Shown: positions 23,792-33,400 of the stretch, piece by piece | Layout of the letters: each line of letters begins with the position of its first letter | Position numbering within the stretch: position 1 is the first letter of the stretch | DNA from: UMGS755 sp045602005 | Lineage (GTDB): Bacteria; Bacillota; Clostridia; UBA1381; UBA9506 | Length of the DNA: 64,000 nt | Direction of reading: 5' to 3' | Assembly (NCBI GenBank): GCA_045602005.1 | Contig: JAZSAS010000085.1 | Location: 1-64,000, forward strand | Made by a program: the position numbers and the translations under genes | Notes under the pieces: generated by a model | Databases searched by the model: none | What the model was told of the DNA's origin: nothing | The model's input: the letters and a program-made list of their open reading frames with translations, nothing else

Positions 23792-25441
23792 ATGAAATGG
23801 TTGATTAAAAGAACAAAATTTGTTTGGCCCGGTGTTTTTCTTTTGACCCTGACAGGAATGCTCACCTCTTTGGTGGGTGTTCTTTTTGCGCTTCTTTCTA
23901 AGCGCGTCATTGATATTGCTACAGGGCAGCAAAGCGGTGACCTGATTTTTGAAGGGTTTGTTCTGTTTGGCTTTTTGTTTCTTCAGCTTGTGTTAGAAGT
24001 TCTGGAATCTGTGGCTGATATTCAAATTACAGGACGATTTAACATCCGCTTTAAAACAGAGTTTTTCAAAAGACTTTTGAGAAAAGATTATTTAAAAATT
24101 TCTGAATTTCATTCCGGCGAACTGTTAAACCGCATTAACAGCGATGTTGCTTCTGTGCAGACAGGTTTAACCCAAATGCTGCCGCAGCTGGCTTTTTATT
24201 TTACGAAAATTATTGCTTGTTTTTTTGCTCTTTATGCGCTTGACCCTCAGTTTGCACTGCTGTGCCTGTGCCTTGGACCATTCGTTTTTCTGATTGCTTT
24301 ATTATACAGAAAAAAGATGAAGCATTTGCACAAAAGCTATCAGATGGCTGACGGCAGAGCAAAATCATTCATGCAGGAAACACTGAAGAATATTCTTGTG
24401 ATTAAATCTTTTGGCAGTGCAACACCGGCGGCAGATAAAAGCCGCAAGTTGCTCCATGAGCTGTTTCGGGTGAGTGTTAAAAAGAACCGACTCAGCATTT
24501 TGGCAAACGTCTTTTTTTACATTGCTCTCACTGCCGGTTATTATTTTGCATTGGCATGGGGCGCCTACAAGATTGCAAACGATGTTATGACCTTTGGTAC
24601 CCTGACAGCTCTTTTGCAGCTGGTGGGGCAAATTCAAGCACCATTTCAGGGCCTTTCTGCACTGTTTCCGCAATATTATGCCATGGCGGCTTCTGCTGAA
24701 CGTTTGAAAGAGCTTGAAATGTTGCCTGATGACCATACCCAAAACCAAACCCCGTGGGATGGGGAACAATGGTCTGAAATTCGCCTTTCGGGCATTTCTT
24801 TTGGCTATCGTGATGAACCAATTTTAACACAAACTGATTTTTCGGTTAAAGCGGGGGAGTTTGTGGTGATTTCAGGTGCCTCCGGCACCGGAAAGAGCAC
24901 ACTCCTGAAAGTGATGATGGGGATTTTATCGCCCAAAGGAGGGACGGCTTCTTTGGTGCTGCCAGACGGAACAGAGCGACCTTTGTTTCAAGAAACGAAA
25001 CGTTTATTTTCTTATGTACCCCAGGGAAATCTGATTGTTTCGGGAACCATTCGGGGAAATATTGCTTTCTTTAAAACCGATGTGACCGATGAAATGATGA
25101 TTCAAGCCGCCCGCGATGCACAAATCTGGGATTTTATAGAATCGTTGCCTGAAGGACTCGATACCCAGCTGGGCGAAGGCGGTCTGGGGCTTTCTGAAGG
25201 TCAGATTCAGCGACTTGCTGTGGCACGTGCGTTGGTTCATGATGCACCAGTGCTGCTCTTAGACGAATCTACCTCGGCACTGGATGAAGAAACAGAGCAG
25301 GCCCTTTTATCAGCGCTGAAAAACCGGCACGATAAAACATGCATTTTGGTTTCCCACAAAAAAGCGGCTTTGGCTTTTTGTGACAGAGTTTTTCATTTTG
25401 AAGGAGAAGAGTCTGAAACAGTCCAAGAAGAAAAAATGTAA
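23792..25441 (+). CDS. ABC exporter (fused permease and ATPase)
   Basis: This 549-residue half-transporter has a six-helix type IV exporter domain (about residues 10-300) followed by the nucleotide-binding domain: Walker A GASGTGKST, Q-loop FSYVPQGNLI, signature LSEGQIQRL, Walker B VLLLDES and the switch His in LVSHKKAAL. A homodimer is expected. There is no N-terminal C39 peptidase domain; the separate S26-like protein may supply proteolysis. With PqqD and the peptidase it looks like a peptide export module. The substrate is unknown. Confidence 0.88.
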   Translation: MKWLIKRTKFVWPGVFLLTLTGMLTSLVGVLFALLSKRVIDIATGQQSGDLIFEGFVLFGFLFLQLVLEVLESVADIQITGRFNIRFKTEFFKRLLRKDYLKISEFHSGELLNRINSDVASVQTGLTQMLPQLAFYFTKIIACFFALYALDPQFALLCLCLGPFVFLIALLYRKKMKHLHKSYQMADGRAKSFMQETLKNILVIKSFGSATPAADKSRKLLHELFRVSVKKNRLSILANVFFYIALTAGYYFALAWGAYKIANDVMTFGTLTALLQLVGQIQAPFQGLSALFPQYYAMAASAERLKELEMLPDDHTQNQTPWDGEQWSEIRLSGISFGYRDEPILTQTDFSVKAGEFVVISGASGTGKSTLLKVMMGILSPKGGTASLVLPDGTERPLFQETKRLFSYVPQGNLIVSGTIRGNIAFFKTDVTDEMMIQAARDAQIWDFIESLPEGLDTQLGEGGLGLSEGQIQRLAVARALVHDAPVLLLDESTSALDEETEQALLSALKNRHDKTCILVSHKKAALAFCDRVFHFEGEESETVQEEKM

Positions 25442-25458
25442 AAAATTTAAAAAAAAGA

Positions 25459-25487
25459 TAGACATGAGAAGAAATTTGTGGTACAAT
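25459..25487 (+). promoter_or_regulatory. sigma-A promoter of the pyr operon
   Basis: TAGACA (25459-25464), 17 bases, TACAAT (25482-25487). It is followed by about 170 bases of leader. Confidence 0.7.
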
Positions 25488-25530
25488 AAATAACAATAAC
25501 AATTGAATAATTTACACATGCCTTTAAATC

Positions 25531-25628
25531 GGTACAGAGATGCTGATAAGGTGCACACATCAGATAACGGGAACTATCTAAAAATCTACCTGTATGCTCT
25601 TATTGCGTCTTGCAGTAAGAGCTTTTTT
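25531..25628 (+). promoter_or_regulatory. pyr leader with attenuator (probable PyrR-binding loop)
   Basis: The leader includes GGTACAGAGATGCTGATAAG, which resembles the PyrR-binding loop core (CAGAGAGGCU...AAGG), closed in part by GGTA/TACC. A strong intrinsic terminator follows: GCTCTTATTGC, loop gtctt, GCAGTAAGAGC and TTTTTT (25596-25628). Upstream of pyrR this fits UMP-dependent PyrR attenuation. The loop assignment is by resemblance only. Confidence 0.6.
25596..25628 (+). terminator. attenuator terminator hairpin in the pyr leader
   Basis: An 11-bp stem including one G-T pair, 5-base loop and T6 tail, 34 bases before the pyrR start. This position is typical of an attenuator rather than a gene-end terminator. 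Confidence 0.85.
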
Positions 25629-25661
25629 AATACCTGAACAATTTTAAAAGGAGGCAGCTTT

Positions 25662-26219
25662 ATGGAGCAGAATCGTTCCAGCATCATGGATGATGCCGCT
25701 ATGCAGCGAGCAATTACCCGTATTGCATTTGAAATCATTGAAAAAAACAAAGGAACTGAAAATCTGGCCTTGATTGGCATTCAGCGTCGGGGTGTTTTAA
25801 TGGCAAACCGCCTGAAAGAGAAGCTGGAAGAGCTGGAGGGCAAGGAAGTGCCCATGGGCATTTTAGACATTACCTTTTACCGTGATGACTTAAGCTTGCG
25901 TTCTGACATGCCTGTTATCAACGGCACAAGCATTGATTTTATGGTGATTGATAAAAAAATTGTGCTGGTAGATGATGTGCTTTTCACAGGTCGCACAGCC
26001 CGTGCCGCCATGGAGGCCATGATGGAGTTGGGACGTGCTCAAAAAATTGAACTGGCTGTTATGGTTGACCGTGGTCACAGAGAACTGCCCATACGTGCGG
26101 ATTATGTAGGAAAAAATATTCCCACTTCCCGGAATGAAATTGTGCATGTTTGTTTTGATGAACTAGATGGCTATAACGAAGTTTCTCTGGAAAAAATCTC
26201 TGATGTTTCCCAGAACTAA
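25662..26219 (+). CDS. pyrR: bifunctional pyr operon regulator / uracil phosphoribosyltransferase
   Basis: PyrR binds pyr mRNA when UMP is abundant and promotes termination; it also has weak UPRT activity. The 185-residue protein has the PRTase fold with the PRPP loop VLVDDVLFTGRTARAA and the conserved region LAVMVDRGHRELPIRADYVGK. Its place directly behind a leader attenuator and ahead of pyrB is the standard Firmicutes order. AGGAGG precedes the start. Confidence 0.95.
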   Translation: MEQNRSSIMDDAAMQRAITRIAFEIIEKNKGTENLALIGIQRRGVLMANRLKEKLEELEGKEVPMGILDITFYRDDLSLRSDMPVINGTSIDFMVIDKKIVLVDDVLFTGRTARAAMEAMMELGRAQKIELAVMVDRGHRELPIRADYVGKNIPTSRNEIVHVCFDELDGYNEVSLEKISDVSQN

Positions 26220-26231
26220 CAGGAGGATAAC

Positions 26232-27152
26232 ATGAAGCTTGTTAATAAAGATTTATTAGGAATGAAAGAGCTGTCGGCAGAGGAGATTCGCTATATTCTC
26301 TATCAGGCAGAAATCATGAAAAACATTTTAAATCAAAACGCAAAAAAAACACCCCATTTGCAGGGAAAAACCGTGGTAACACTGTTTTATGAAAACAGCA
26401 CCCGCACACGAATGTCCTTTGAACTGGCATCTAAATACATGAGTGCCAACGCTGCCAACATGACAGCCTCCGGCTCCAGTGTGCAGAAAGGCGAAAGCCT
26501 GATTGATACAGCCAGAACACTGGATGTTATGGGAACAGACGTGATTGTCATTCGTCACCAGATGTCCGGTGCGCCTCATCTCATTGCAAAGCATGTCAAC
26601 GCTGCGGTTGTCAACGCCGGCGACGGCATGAACGAACATCCCACGCAGTCTTTGCTTGACCTTCTCACTATGAAGGAAAAGAAAGGCAGAATTGAGGGGC
26701 TTAAAGTTGCCATCATTGGCGATATTTCTCACAGCCGTGTGGCACGTTCTAATATTTATGCTTTAAACAAACTGGGAGCTGAGGTTGTGCTGGGCGCTCC
26801 GGCAACCTTAATTCCTCGTGACATTCAGGAGTTGGGTGTTGAAACCCATGAAAATGTGGAAAAAGCAATTAAAGGTGCCGACGTTGTTATGTGTCTGCGC
26901 CTGCAGAAGGAACGTCAACAAAGCGGTCTTTTGCCCAGCATGCGGGAATATTCCAAATTTTTTGGCTTAAATTCCGAGCGCTTGAAGCTGGCTAAGGAAG
27001 ATGCCATTATTATGCATCCCGGTCCTGTCAATCGTGGCATTGAGCTTTGCACAGAGGTTATGGATTCTGACCGTGCTGTGATTGATGAGCAGGTAACCAA
27101 TGGCGTAGCAGTGCGCATGGCTGTTCTGAACATTCTGGCGAAAAGGAGCTGA
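26232..27152 (+). CDS. pyrB: aspartate carbamoyltransferase catalytic chain
   Basis: PyrB condenses carbamoyl phosphate with aspartate to carbamoyl aspartate. The 306-residue protein has the carbamoyl-phosphate loop ENSTRTRMSFELA, VIRHQMSGAPHL, the HPTQSLLDLLTM motif and MHPGPVNRGIEL. No pyrI regulatory chain is visible, so it is the unregulated trimer type usual in Firmicutes. It lies 12 bases from pyrR and 1 base from pyrC. Confidence 0.96.
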   Translation: MKLVNKDLLGMKELSAEEIRYILYQAEIMKNILNQNAKKTPHLQGKTVVTLFYENSTRTRMSFELASKYMSANAANMTASGSSVQKGESLIDTARTLDVMGTDVIVIRHQMSGAPHLIAKHVNAAVVNAGDGMNEHPTQSLLDLLTMKEKKGRIEGLKVAIIGDISHSRVARSNIYALNKLGAEVVLGAPATLIPRDIQELGVETHENVEKAIKGADVVMCLRLQKERQQSGLLPSMREYSKFFGLNSERLKLAKEDAIIMHPGPVNRGIELCTEVMDSDRAVIDEQVTNGVAVRMAVLNILAKRS

Positions 27153-27153
27153 A

Positions 27154-28443
27154 ATGATGAAAATTTTAATTAAAGGTGGCAGAGTGATTGACCCTGCCAG
27201 CGGTGCCGACGGCATTCGTGACGTATATATTGAAGACGGAATTATTAAAAAAATCAGCGAGGGATTGGCAGCAGAATTAAAAGACAATGATATAAAAATC
27301 ATTGATGCTCAAAATAAAATTGTTGCCCCGGGTCTTGTGGACATGCATTGCCATCTTCGTGAACCGGGACAGGAATATAAAGAAGATATTGCAAGCGGCA
27401 CGCTTTCGGCAGCTAAAGGCGGTTTCACTTCTGTGGCCTGTATGCCTAACACCACACCGGTTTTAGACAACGCTGCCTTGATTGAGTTTGTGAAAAACAA
27501 AGCTGCTTCTGTTGGCAGTGCACATGTATATCCCATTGGTGCTGTGAGCAAGGGACTGCAGGGTGAACTGCTGGCAGAAATTGGCGATATGAAAGAGGCG
27601 GGAGCTGTTGCTGTTTCTGATGACGGTCGTCCTGTTTCCAACCCTGAACTTATGCGACGTGCCATGGAATATGGTGACATGTTCGACATGCTGGTGATTT
27701 CTCATTGTGAGGACCTTTCTTTAGTGGCCGGCGGCAGTATGAATGAAGGTGCCGTATCCACCCGTCTTGGCTTAAAAGGCATTCCAAACGCTGCAGAAGA
27801 AGTGCAGATTGCCCGTGATATCATCTTGGCCAAGGAAACAGGAAAACGGGTTCACATTGCCCACGTCAGCACAGCCGGCGGGGTGGAAATTATCCGTCAG
27901 GCAAAGAAACAGGGCGTTCGGGTAACAGCAGAAACCTGTCCCCATTATTTCACTTTAACAGAAGAAGCGACAGAAGGATATAACACCAATGCCAAAATGA
28001 ATCCGCCGCTGAGAACGCAGAAGGATGTAGATGCTGTGATTGCCGGTTTGGCTGATGGCACCTTAGATGCCATTGCAACCGACCATGCACCTCACCATGT
28101 TGACGAAAAAAATGTTGAGTTTGCCGTTGCCTTAAACGGCATTGTTGGTTTTGAAACGGCTTTGGCTCTGGGTATCACCTATTTGGTGCGTGAAAAGCAC
28201 CTTTCTTTAGATGCGTTTTTACGAACAATGACTTCTGCACCGGCTGCTATCTTAAATATTCCTGCCGGCAGATTAGAAGAAAATGCACCTGCTGATGTGG
28301 TGGTTTTTGATATGGATGAACCTTATGAAGTGGATGTAAATAGCTTTGCTTCTAAATCAAAAAATTCACCTTATCACGGTTTTACTGTTTACGGTAGAGT
28401 TGATGCCACCATCACCGGTGGTAAACTGGTTTATAAAAGATAA
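27154..28443 (+). CDS. pyrC: dihydroorotase
   Basis: PyrC cyclises carbamoyl aspartate to dihydroorotate. The 429-residue length and motifs fit the type I class: VDMHCHLREPGQEYKEDI with the HxH zinc pair, MPNTTPVLDN, the zinc His regions ISHCEDLSL and HIAHVST, and the catalytic Asp in ATDHAPHH. Two adjacent ATGs (27154 and 27157) share the ribosome-binding site GGAG. Coupled to pyrB by a 1-base gap. Confidence 0.95.
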   Translation: MMKILIKGGRVIDPASGADGIRDVYIEDGIIKKISEGLAAELKDNDIKIIDAQNKIVAPGLVDMHCHLREPGQEYKEDIASGTLSAAKGGFTSVACMPNTTPVLDNAALIEFVKNKAASVGSAHVYPIGAVSKGLQGELLAEIGDMKEAGAVAVSDDGRPVSNPELMRRAMEYGDMFDMLVISHCEDLSLVAGGSMNEGAVSTRLGLKGIPNAAEEVQIARDIILAKETGKRVHIAHVSTAGGVEIIRQAKKQGVRVTAETCPHYFTLTEEATEGYNTNAKMNPPLRTQKDVDAVIAGLADGTLDAIATDHAPHHVDEKNVEFAVALNGIVGFETALALGITYLVREKHLSLDAFLRTMTSAPAAILNIPAGRLEENAPADVVVFDMDEPYEVDVNSFASKSKNSPYHGFTVYGRVDATITGGKLVYKR

Positions 28444-28455
28444 TGGAGGTGCCAT

Positions 28456-29373
28456 ATGTCTATTGATGTTTTAATTGATAAAATCAAAGAAAAAAAGAAT
28501 CCCACCGTGGCTGGTCTTGACCCCCGTTGGGAATATATTCCTGAGCACATCAGGCAGGCCGCAATAGCGGCACACGGAAAAACCAACCAGGCAGTTGGCG
28601 CAGCGCTGACAGCATTTAACAAAGGGTTGATTGACAGTCTTTGTGATATTGTGCCGGCGGTTAAGCCCCAGTCTGCATATTATGAGATGTATGGTCTTTC
28701 CGGCCTTTCTGCACTGGCTGAAACCATTTCTTATGCCAGAGAAAAGGGAATGTATGTTATTTTAGACGGCAAACGAAATGATATTGGCAAAACTGCTGAG
28801 GCCTATGCCGGCGCGTATCTTGCTCATACAACAGCCGGTGACATATCCGTGCAGAACGAGTTGGAAAGCGAAGGACTGACTGTTAACGGATATCTGGGTT
28901 CAGACGGCATTAAGCCCTTTGTGTCAGCCTGTGAGGAATATGGAAAAATTATCTTTGTTTTAGTCAAAACCTCAAACCCCTCCTCAGGAGAGCTGCAGGA
29001 TTTAGAGGTCGGAAGCGAAACAATTTATCAAAAAATGGCTGCCATGGTCAATCGATGGGGTGAAGGACTTGAAGGTAAATACGGCTATACACCTGTAGGT
29101 GCCGTTGTTGGAGCAACCTATCCCAAACAGTTGACAGAGCTTAGGGGCCTGATGCCCAAATCTTATCTTCTGGTGCCGGGCTATGGTGCACAGGGCGGCG
29201 GTGCAAAGGATGTGGCAGGTGCCTTTGATGCAAACGGTTTGGGTGCCATTATCAATTCCTCCCGTGGCATTATGTGCGCATGGCAGAAGGGCGATTACCA
29301 GCCCGAGGATTTTGGAAAAGCTGCAAAAGATGAAGCTATTCGCATGCGTGATGATATCATGCAGTATATATAA
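28456..29373 (+). CDS. pyrF: orotidine-5'-phosphate decarboxylase, group 2
   Basis: PyrF makes UMP from OMP. The 305-residue protein is the longer group 2 type: VAGLDPRWEYIP at the start, KPQSAYYEMYG, the catalytic LDGKRNDIGKTAEAYA with its Lys-Asp network, and a C-terminal PGYGAQGGGA phosphate-binding loop with NSSRGIM. A strong GGAGGT precedes the start, 12 bases after pyrC. Confidence 0.95.
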   Translation: MSIDVLIDKIKEKKNPTVAGLDPRWEYIPEHIRQAAIAAHGKTNQAVGAALTAFNKGLIDSLCDIVPAVKPQSAYYEMYGLSGLSALAETISYAREKGMYVILDGKRNDIGKTAEAYAGAYLAHTTAGDISVQNELESEGLTVNGYLGSDGIKPFVSACEEYGKIIFVLVKTSNPSSGELQDLEVGSETIYQKMAAMVNRWGEGLEGKYGYTPVGAVVGATYPKQLTELRGLMPKSYLLVPGYGAQGGGAKDVAGAFDANGLGAIINSSRGIMCAWQKGDYQPEDFGKAAKDEAIRMRDDIMQYI

Positions 29374-29402
29374 ACCTACGATAAAAGAAAGGAAGTTAAG
29401 CC

Positions 29403-30485
29403 ATGAAAAAAGCATATTTAGCATTGGCTGACGGTACGGTTTTTGAAGGCAAAAGCCTTGGTGCAACCGGAACGGCCATTGGCGAAATTGTCTTCACAAC
29501 CGGCATGGTTGGTTATTTAGAAGCCATCACTGATCCCTCTTTTGCCGGTCAGATTGTGTCTATGACCTATCCGGTTATTGGTAACTACGGCATTAACCGG
29601 GAGGACTGTCAGTCAGATAAAGCGCAGGTTCGGGGACTGATTATAAAAGAAGCCACAGCCTATCCCAGCAATTTCCGTTCTCAGGAAACACTGGAAGAAT
29701 ATTTAGTGAGTGAAAATGTTATCGCAATCACCGGCATTGACACCCGTGCTTTGACGAAAATGATTCGGAATCAGGGTGCAATGAATGGTATCATTACCAC
29801 AGAAGAACCGTTTAACTTTGGTGATTATAAAGCTGACATTGGGGCATATTCAATTGGTTCTATGGTGGAGCAGGTAACCTGCAAGGAGACATACACCGTT
29901 GGTGATGGCGACCTTAATGTGGCACTTTTAGATTTTGGCTTAAAAAGAAATTCGATTGCTTCCTTTGTTCGTCGTGGCGCAAAAGTGACGGTTTATCCCT
30001 GCACAACCCATGCAGAAACAATTCTGTCAGCAAACCCTGATGGCATTGTGATTTCAAACGGCCCCGGCGATCCTTCGCTGTGTGCTTCTTATCTCTCAGA
30101 TGTGAAAGCGCTCATAACCTCAGGCAAACCCTTTATGGGTCTGGGGCTGGGGCATCAGCTGGCAGCACTTGCCATGGGTGGCAAAACAGAAAAGCTGAAA
30201 TTCGGTCATCGGGGAGCCAACCAGCCGGTTAAGGATTTAAAACTGGGACAAACCTTTGTCACAAGCCAGAATCATGGATTTGTTGTGGCAGCTGACAGCC
30301 TGCCGGAAGAAGTGATGGAAATCAGTCACATCAACATCAACGACCAGACGGTGGAGGGCATTCGGTATAAAGGACTCCCTGCCATGTCGATTCAGTTTGA
30401 CCCGGAATGCAAGCCGGGACCGAAGAATATGGAATATTTATTAGAAGAATTTGTTGCCATGATGGGAGGGAAAAACAATGCCTAA
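29403..30485 (+). CDS. carA: carbamoyl-phosphate synthase small subunit with altered glutaminase triad
   Basis: CarA normally hydrolyses glutamine and channels ammonia to CarB. The 360-residue protein has a normal N-terminal domain (GEIVFTTGMVGYLEAITDPS) and a class I amidotransferase domain from about residue 175 (NGPGDPSL, FGHRGANQPVKD, QNHGF). The nucleophile elbow, normally G-I-C-L-G-H-Q, reads GLGLGHQ: Gly248 (GGG, 30144-30146) replaces Cys. The catalytic His of HPEASPGP is Asp333 (GAC) in FDPECKPGP; Glu335 is kept. In E. coli, Cys mutants lose glutaminase but keep ammonia-dependent synthesis. The subunit is therefore probably structural, with free ammonia as nitrogen donor. The frame is intact and overlaps carB by 8 bases. 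Confidence 0.93.
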   Translation: MKKAYLALADGTVFEGKSLGATGTAIGEIVFTTGMVGYLEAITDPSFAGQIVSMTYPVIGNYGINREDCQSDKAQVRGLIIKEATAYPSNFRSQETLEEYLVSENVIAITGIDTRALTKMIRNQGAMNGIITTEEPFNFGDYKADIGAYSIGSMVEQVTCKETYTVGDGDLNVALLDFGLKRNSIASFVRRGAKVTVYPCTTHAETILSANPDGIVISNGPGDPSLCASYLSDVKALITSGKPFMGLGLGHQLAALAMGGKTEKLKFGHRGANQPVKDLKLGQTFVTSQNHGFVVAADSLPEEVMEISHININDQTVEGIRYKGLPAMSIQFDPECKPGPKNMEYLLEEFVAMMGGKNNA

Positions 30486-33400
30486 GCGTGATGATGTTAA
30501 AAAAGTTTTGGTAATCGGCTCCGGCCCTATTGTCATCGGTCAGGCAGCAGAGTTTGACTATGCCGGCACACAGGCCTGCCGTGCCCTTTCTGAAGAGGGA
30601 ATTGAAGTTGTTTTAATCAACTCAAACCCCGCAACCATCATGACCGATAAAATGATGGCAGATAAAATTTATATTGAACCTTTGGTAGCTGAATCTGTTA
30701 AAAAGGTTATTGAAATCGAACGTCCCGACAGCATTTTGCCGACGTTGGGCGGTCAAACAGGCTTAAATCTTGCCATGGAACTGGCAGAGGAAGGCTATCT
30801 TGACAAAATGAATGTAAAACTTTTGGGAACTGCTACCTCAGCCATTAAAATGGCAGAGGACCGTCAGGCCTTTAAAGATACCATGGAATCTATTGGTGAG
30901 CCATGCATTGCATCCAAGGTGGTAAACACCTATGAAGATGCCTTAGCATTTGCTAAAGAAATCGGTTTTCCGGTTATTGTTCGTCCGGCCTATACTCTGG
31001 GAGGCACCGGCGGCGGTATTGCTTATAGCGAAGAAGATTTGCAGGAGATTGCGCCTAATGGTTTGCGTCTTTCCCGTGTTCATCAGGTTTTAATAGAGAA
31101 GTGCATCTCCGGCTGGAAAGAAATTGAGTTTGAGGTTATTCGTGACAGTAAGGGCAATGCAATCACGGTTTGCTCCATGGAAAATCTTGACCCCGTGGGC
31201 GTTCACACAGGTGATTCTGTGGTTATTGCACCGGCACAGACCCTTTCTGAAAAAGAATATAGCATGCTTCGCAACGCATCCTTAAACATCATTCATGCTC
31301 TGGGTATTGAGGGCGGATGTAACTGCCAGTTTGCTCTGCATCCTGAAAGCTTTGAATACGCTGTGATTGAGGTTAACCCCCGTGTTTCTCGTTCCTCAGC
31401 GCTGGCATCTAAGGCAACCGGTTATCCCATTGCTAAGGTGGCATCTAAAATTGCCATTGGTTATGGCCTTGATGAAATTGTCAATGCCGTAACCGGAAAA
31501 ACCTGTGCCTGCAACGAGCCGACCATTGACTACTGTGTTATTAAATTCCCTAAATGGCCCTTTGATAAGTTTGTTAAAGCAAAGCGCACATTAGGCACAC
31601 AGATGAAGGCCACCGGCGAGGTTATGGCCATTTCTGACAACATTGAGGGTGCCCTCATGAAAGCCGTTCGTTGCTTGGAATTGAATGTGCAGTCCTTTGA
31701 ACTGAAGAAGCTCAAGGCATTATCTAAAAAAGATATCATCAAGCGTCTGTCCCGTGTTGATGATGAACGGTTCTTTGTCATTTGTGAGGCATTCCGCCGT
31801 GAGGTAGACATACAAGAAATTCATGAAATCACCACGATTGACACGTTTTTCTTGAACTGTCTGAAAAATCTGGTAGACATGGAAAATCGCTTAAAGCAGG
31901 GCCCCTTAGAGGCAGTGCTGTTAAAAGATGCAAAGCGTATGGGATTTACAGATAAACTCATTGCAGAGCTTTCCGGTATTTCTGAGATTGCAGTTCGTGC
32001 CATGCGGGAATTGCACAGCATTTTCCCGACCTATAAAATGGTTGATACCTGTGCTGCTGAATTTGAGGCTGTCACACCCTATTATTATTCAACCTATAAT
32101 GAATACACCGAGACCTTCTCTTCAACCCGCAAGAAGATCGTGGTAATTGGCTCTGGTCCTATCCGTATCGGTCAGGGTATTGAGTTTGACTATTGCTCAG
32201 TACACGCTGTTTGGGCGCTTCGTGAGGCAGGTTATGAAACCATTATTATTAACAATAACCCTGAAACAGTTTCCACAGACTTTGATACAGCTGATAAACT
32301 GTATTTCGAGCCACTGACTCCCGAAGATGTGGGCAATATTCTGGAAATTGAAAAACCTGACGGTGTTCTGGTTCAGTTTGGCGGACAGACAGCCATTAAA
32401 TTGACTGCTGCCTTGAAGGAAATGGGTGTGAAAATTCTTGGCACTAAAGCTGAGGATGTTGACGCCGCAGAAGACAGAGAGCGGTTTGACGAAATTCTGG
32501 AAGCCTGCGACATTCGTCGTCCTGAAGGCAGAACAGTGTTCACCCATGAAGAAGCTTTAGAAGCGGCAAATGAATTGGGTTATCCTGTTCTGGTGCGTCC
32601 TTCTTATGTGTTGGGCGGTCAGGGCATGGAAATTGCTTATAATGACCGTGACGTTAAAGAGTTCATGGATATCATTACCATGATTAAACAGGAACATCCC
32701 ATTCTCATTGATAAATATATGATGGGTAAAGAAATTGAGGTTGATGCCATTTGTGACGGCACCGATATTTTGATTCCGGGCATCATGGAGCATTTAGAGC
32801 GTGCCGGTGTTCATTCAGGAGACTCAATTTCAGTATATCCCGCACCAACGATTACAGATAAAATTAAAGCAGATTTGGTGGAATATACCAAACGTCTTGC
32901 CAACGCCCTGCATGTTGTGGGTCTGGTAAACATTCAGTTTGTTCTGTATGAGGGAGAAATTTATGTGATAGAGGTGAATCCCCGTTCTTCCAGAACGGTA
33001 CCGTATATCAGTAAGGTAACAAACGTGCCCATGGTTGACCTTGCTACACGCTGTGTGCTGGGTGAAAAGCTGGCCGATATGGGTTGTGGTACAGGTCTGC
33101 ATTCTGAAGGGGAATATACTGCAATTAAAGTGCCTGTGTTCTCGTTTGAAAAGCTGCACGATGTTGATACCTCTTTAGGTCCTGAAATGAAGTCTACAGG
33201 CGAGGTGCTGGGCATTAGCAAGAGCTTTTCTGAGGCGCTGTTTAAGGGCCTTTTGGGTGCCGGTTTCAAGATGAGTGAAAAGGGCAATGTTTTAATCACT
33301 GTTCGTGACACCGATAAGCCGGAAATGCTGGATATTGCCAGAGGCTTCCACGAACTGGGTTACCACATTTATTCAACGAAGGGCACCGCAACATATTTGA

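Noticed and set aside
30408..30410. Cys336 of CarA (PECKPGP) as a replacement nucleophile
   Set aside because: It is one residue after the conserved Glu, not at a nucleophile elbow; nothing in the sequence supports catalysis there.
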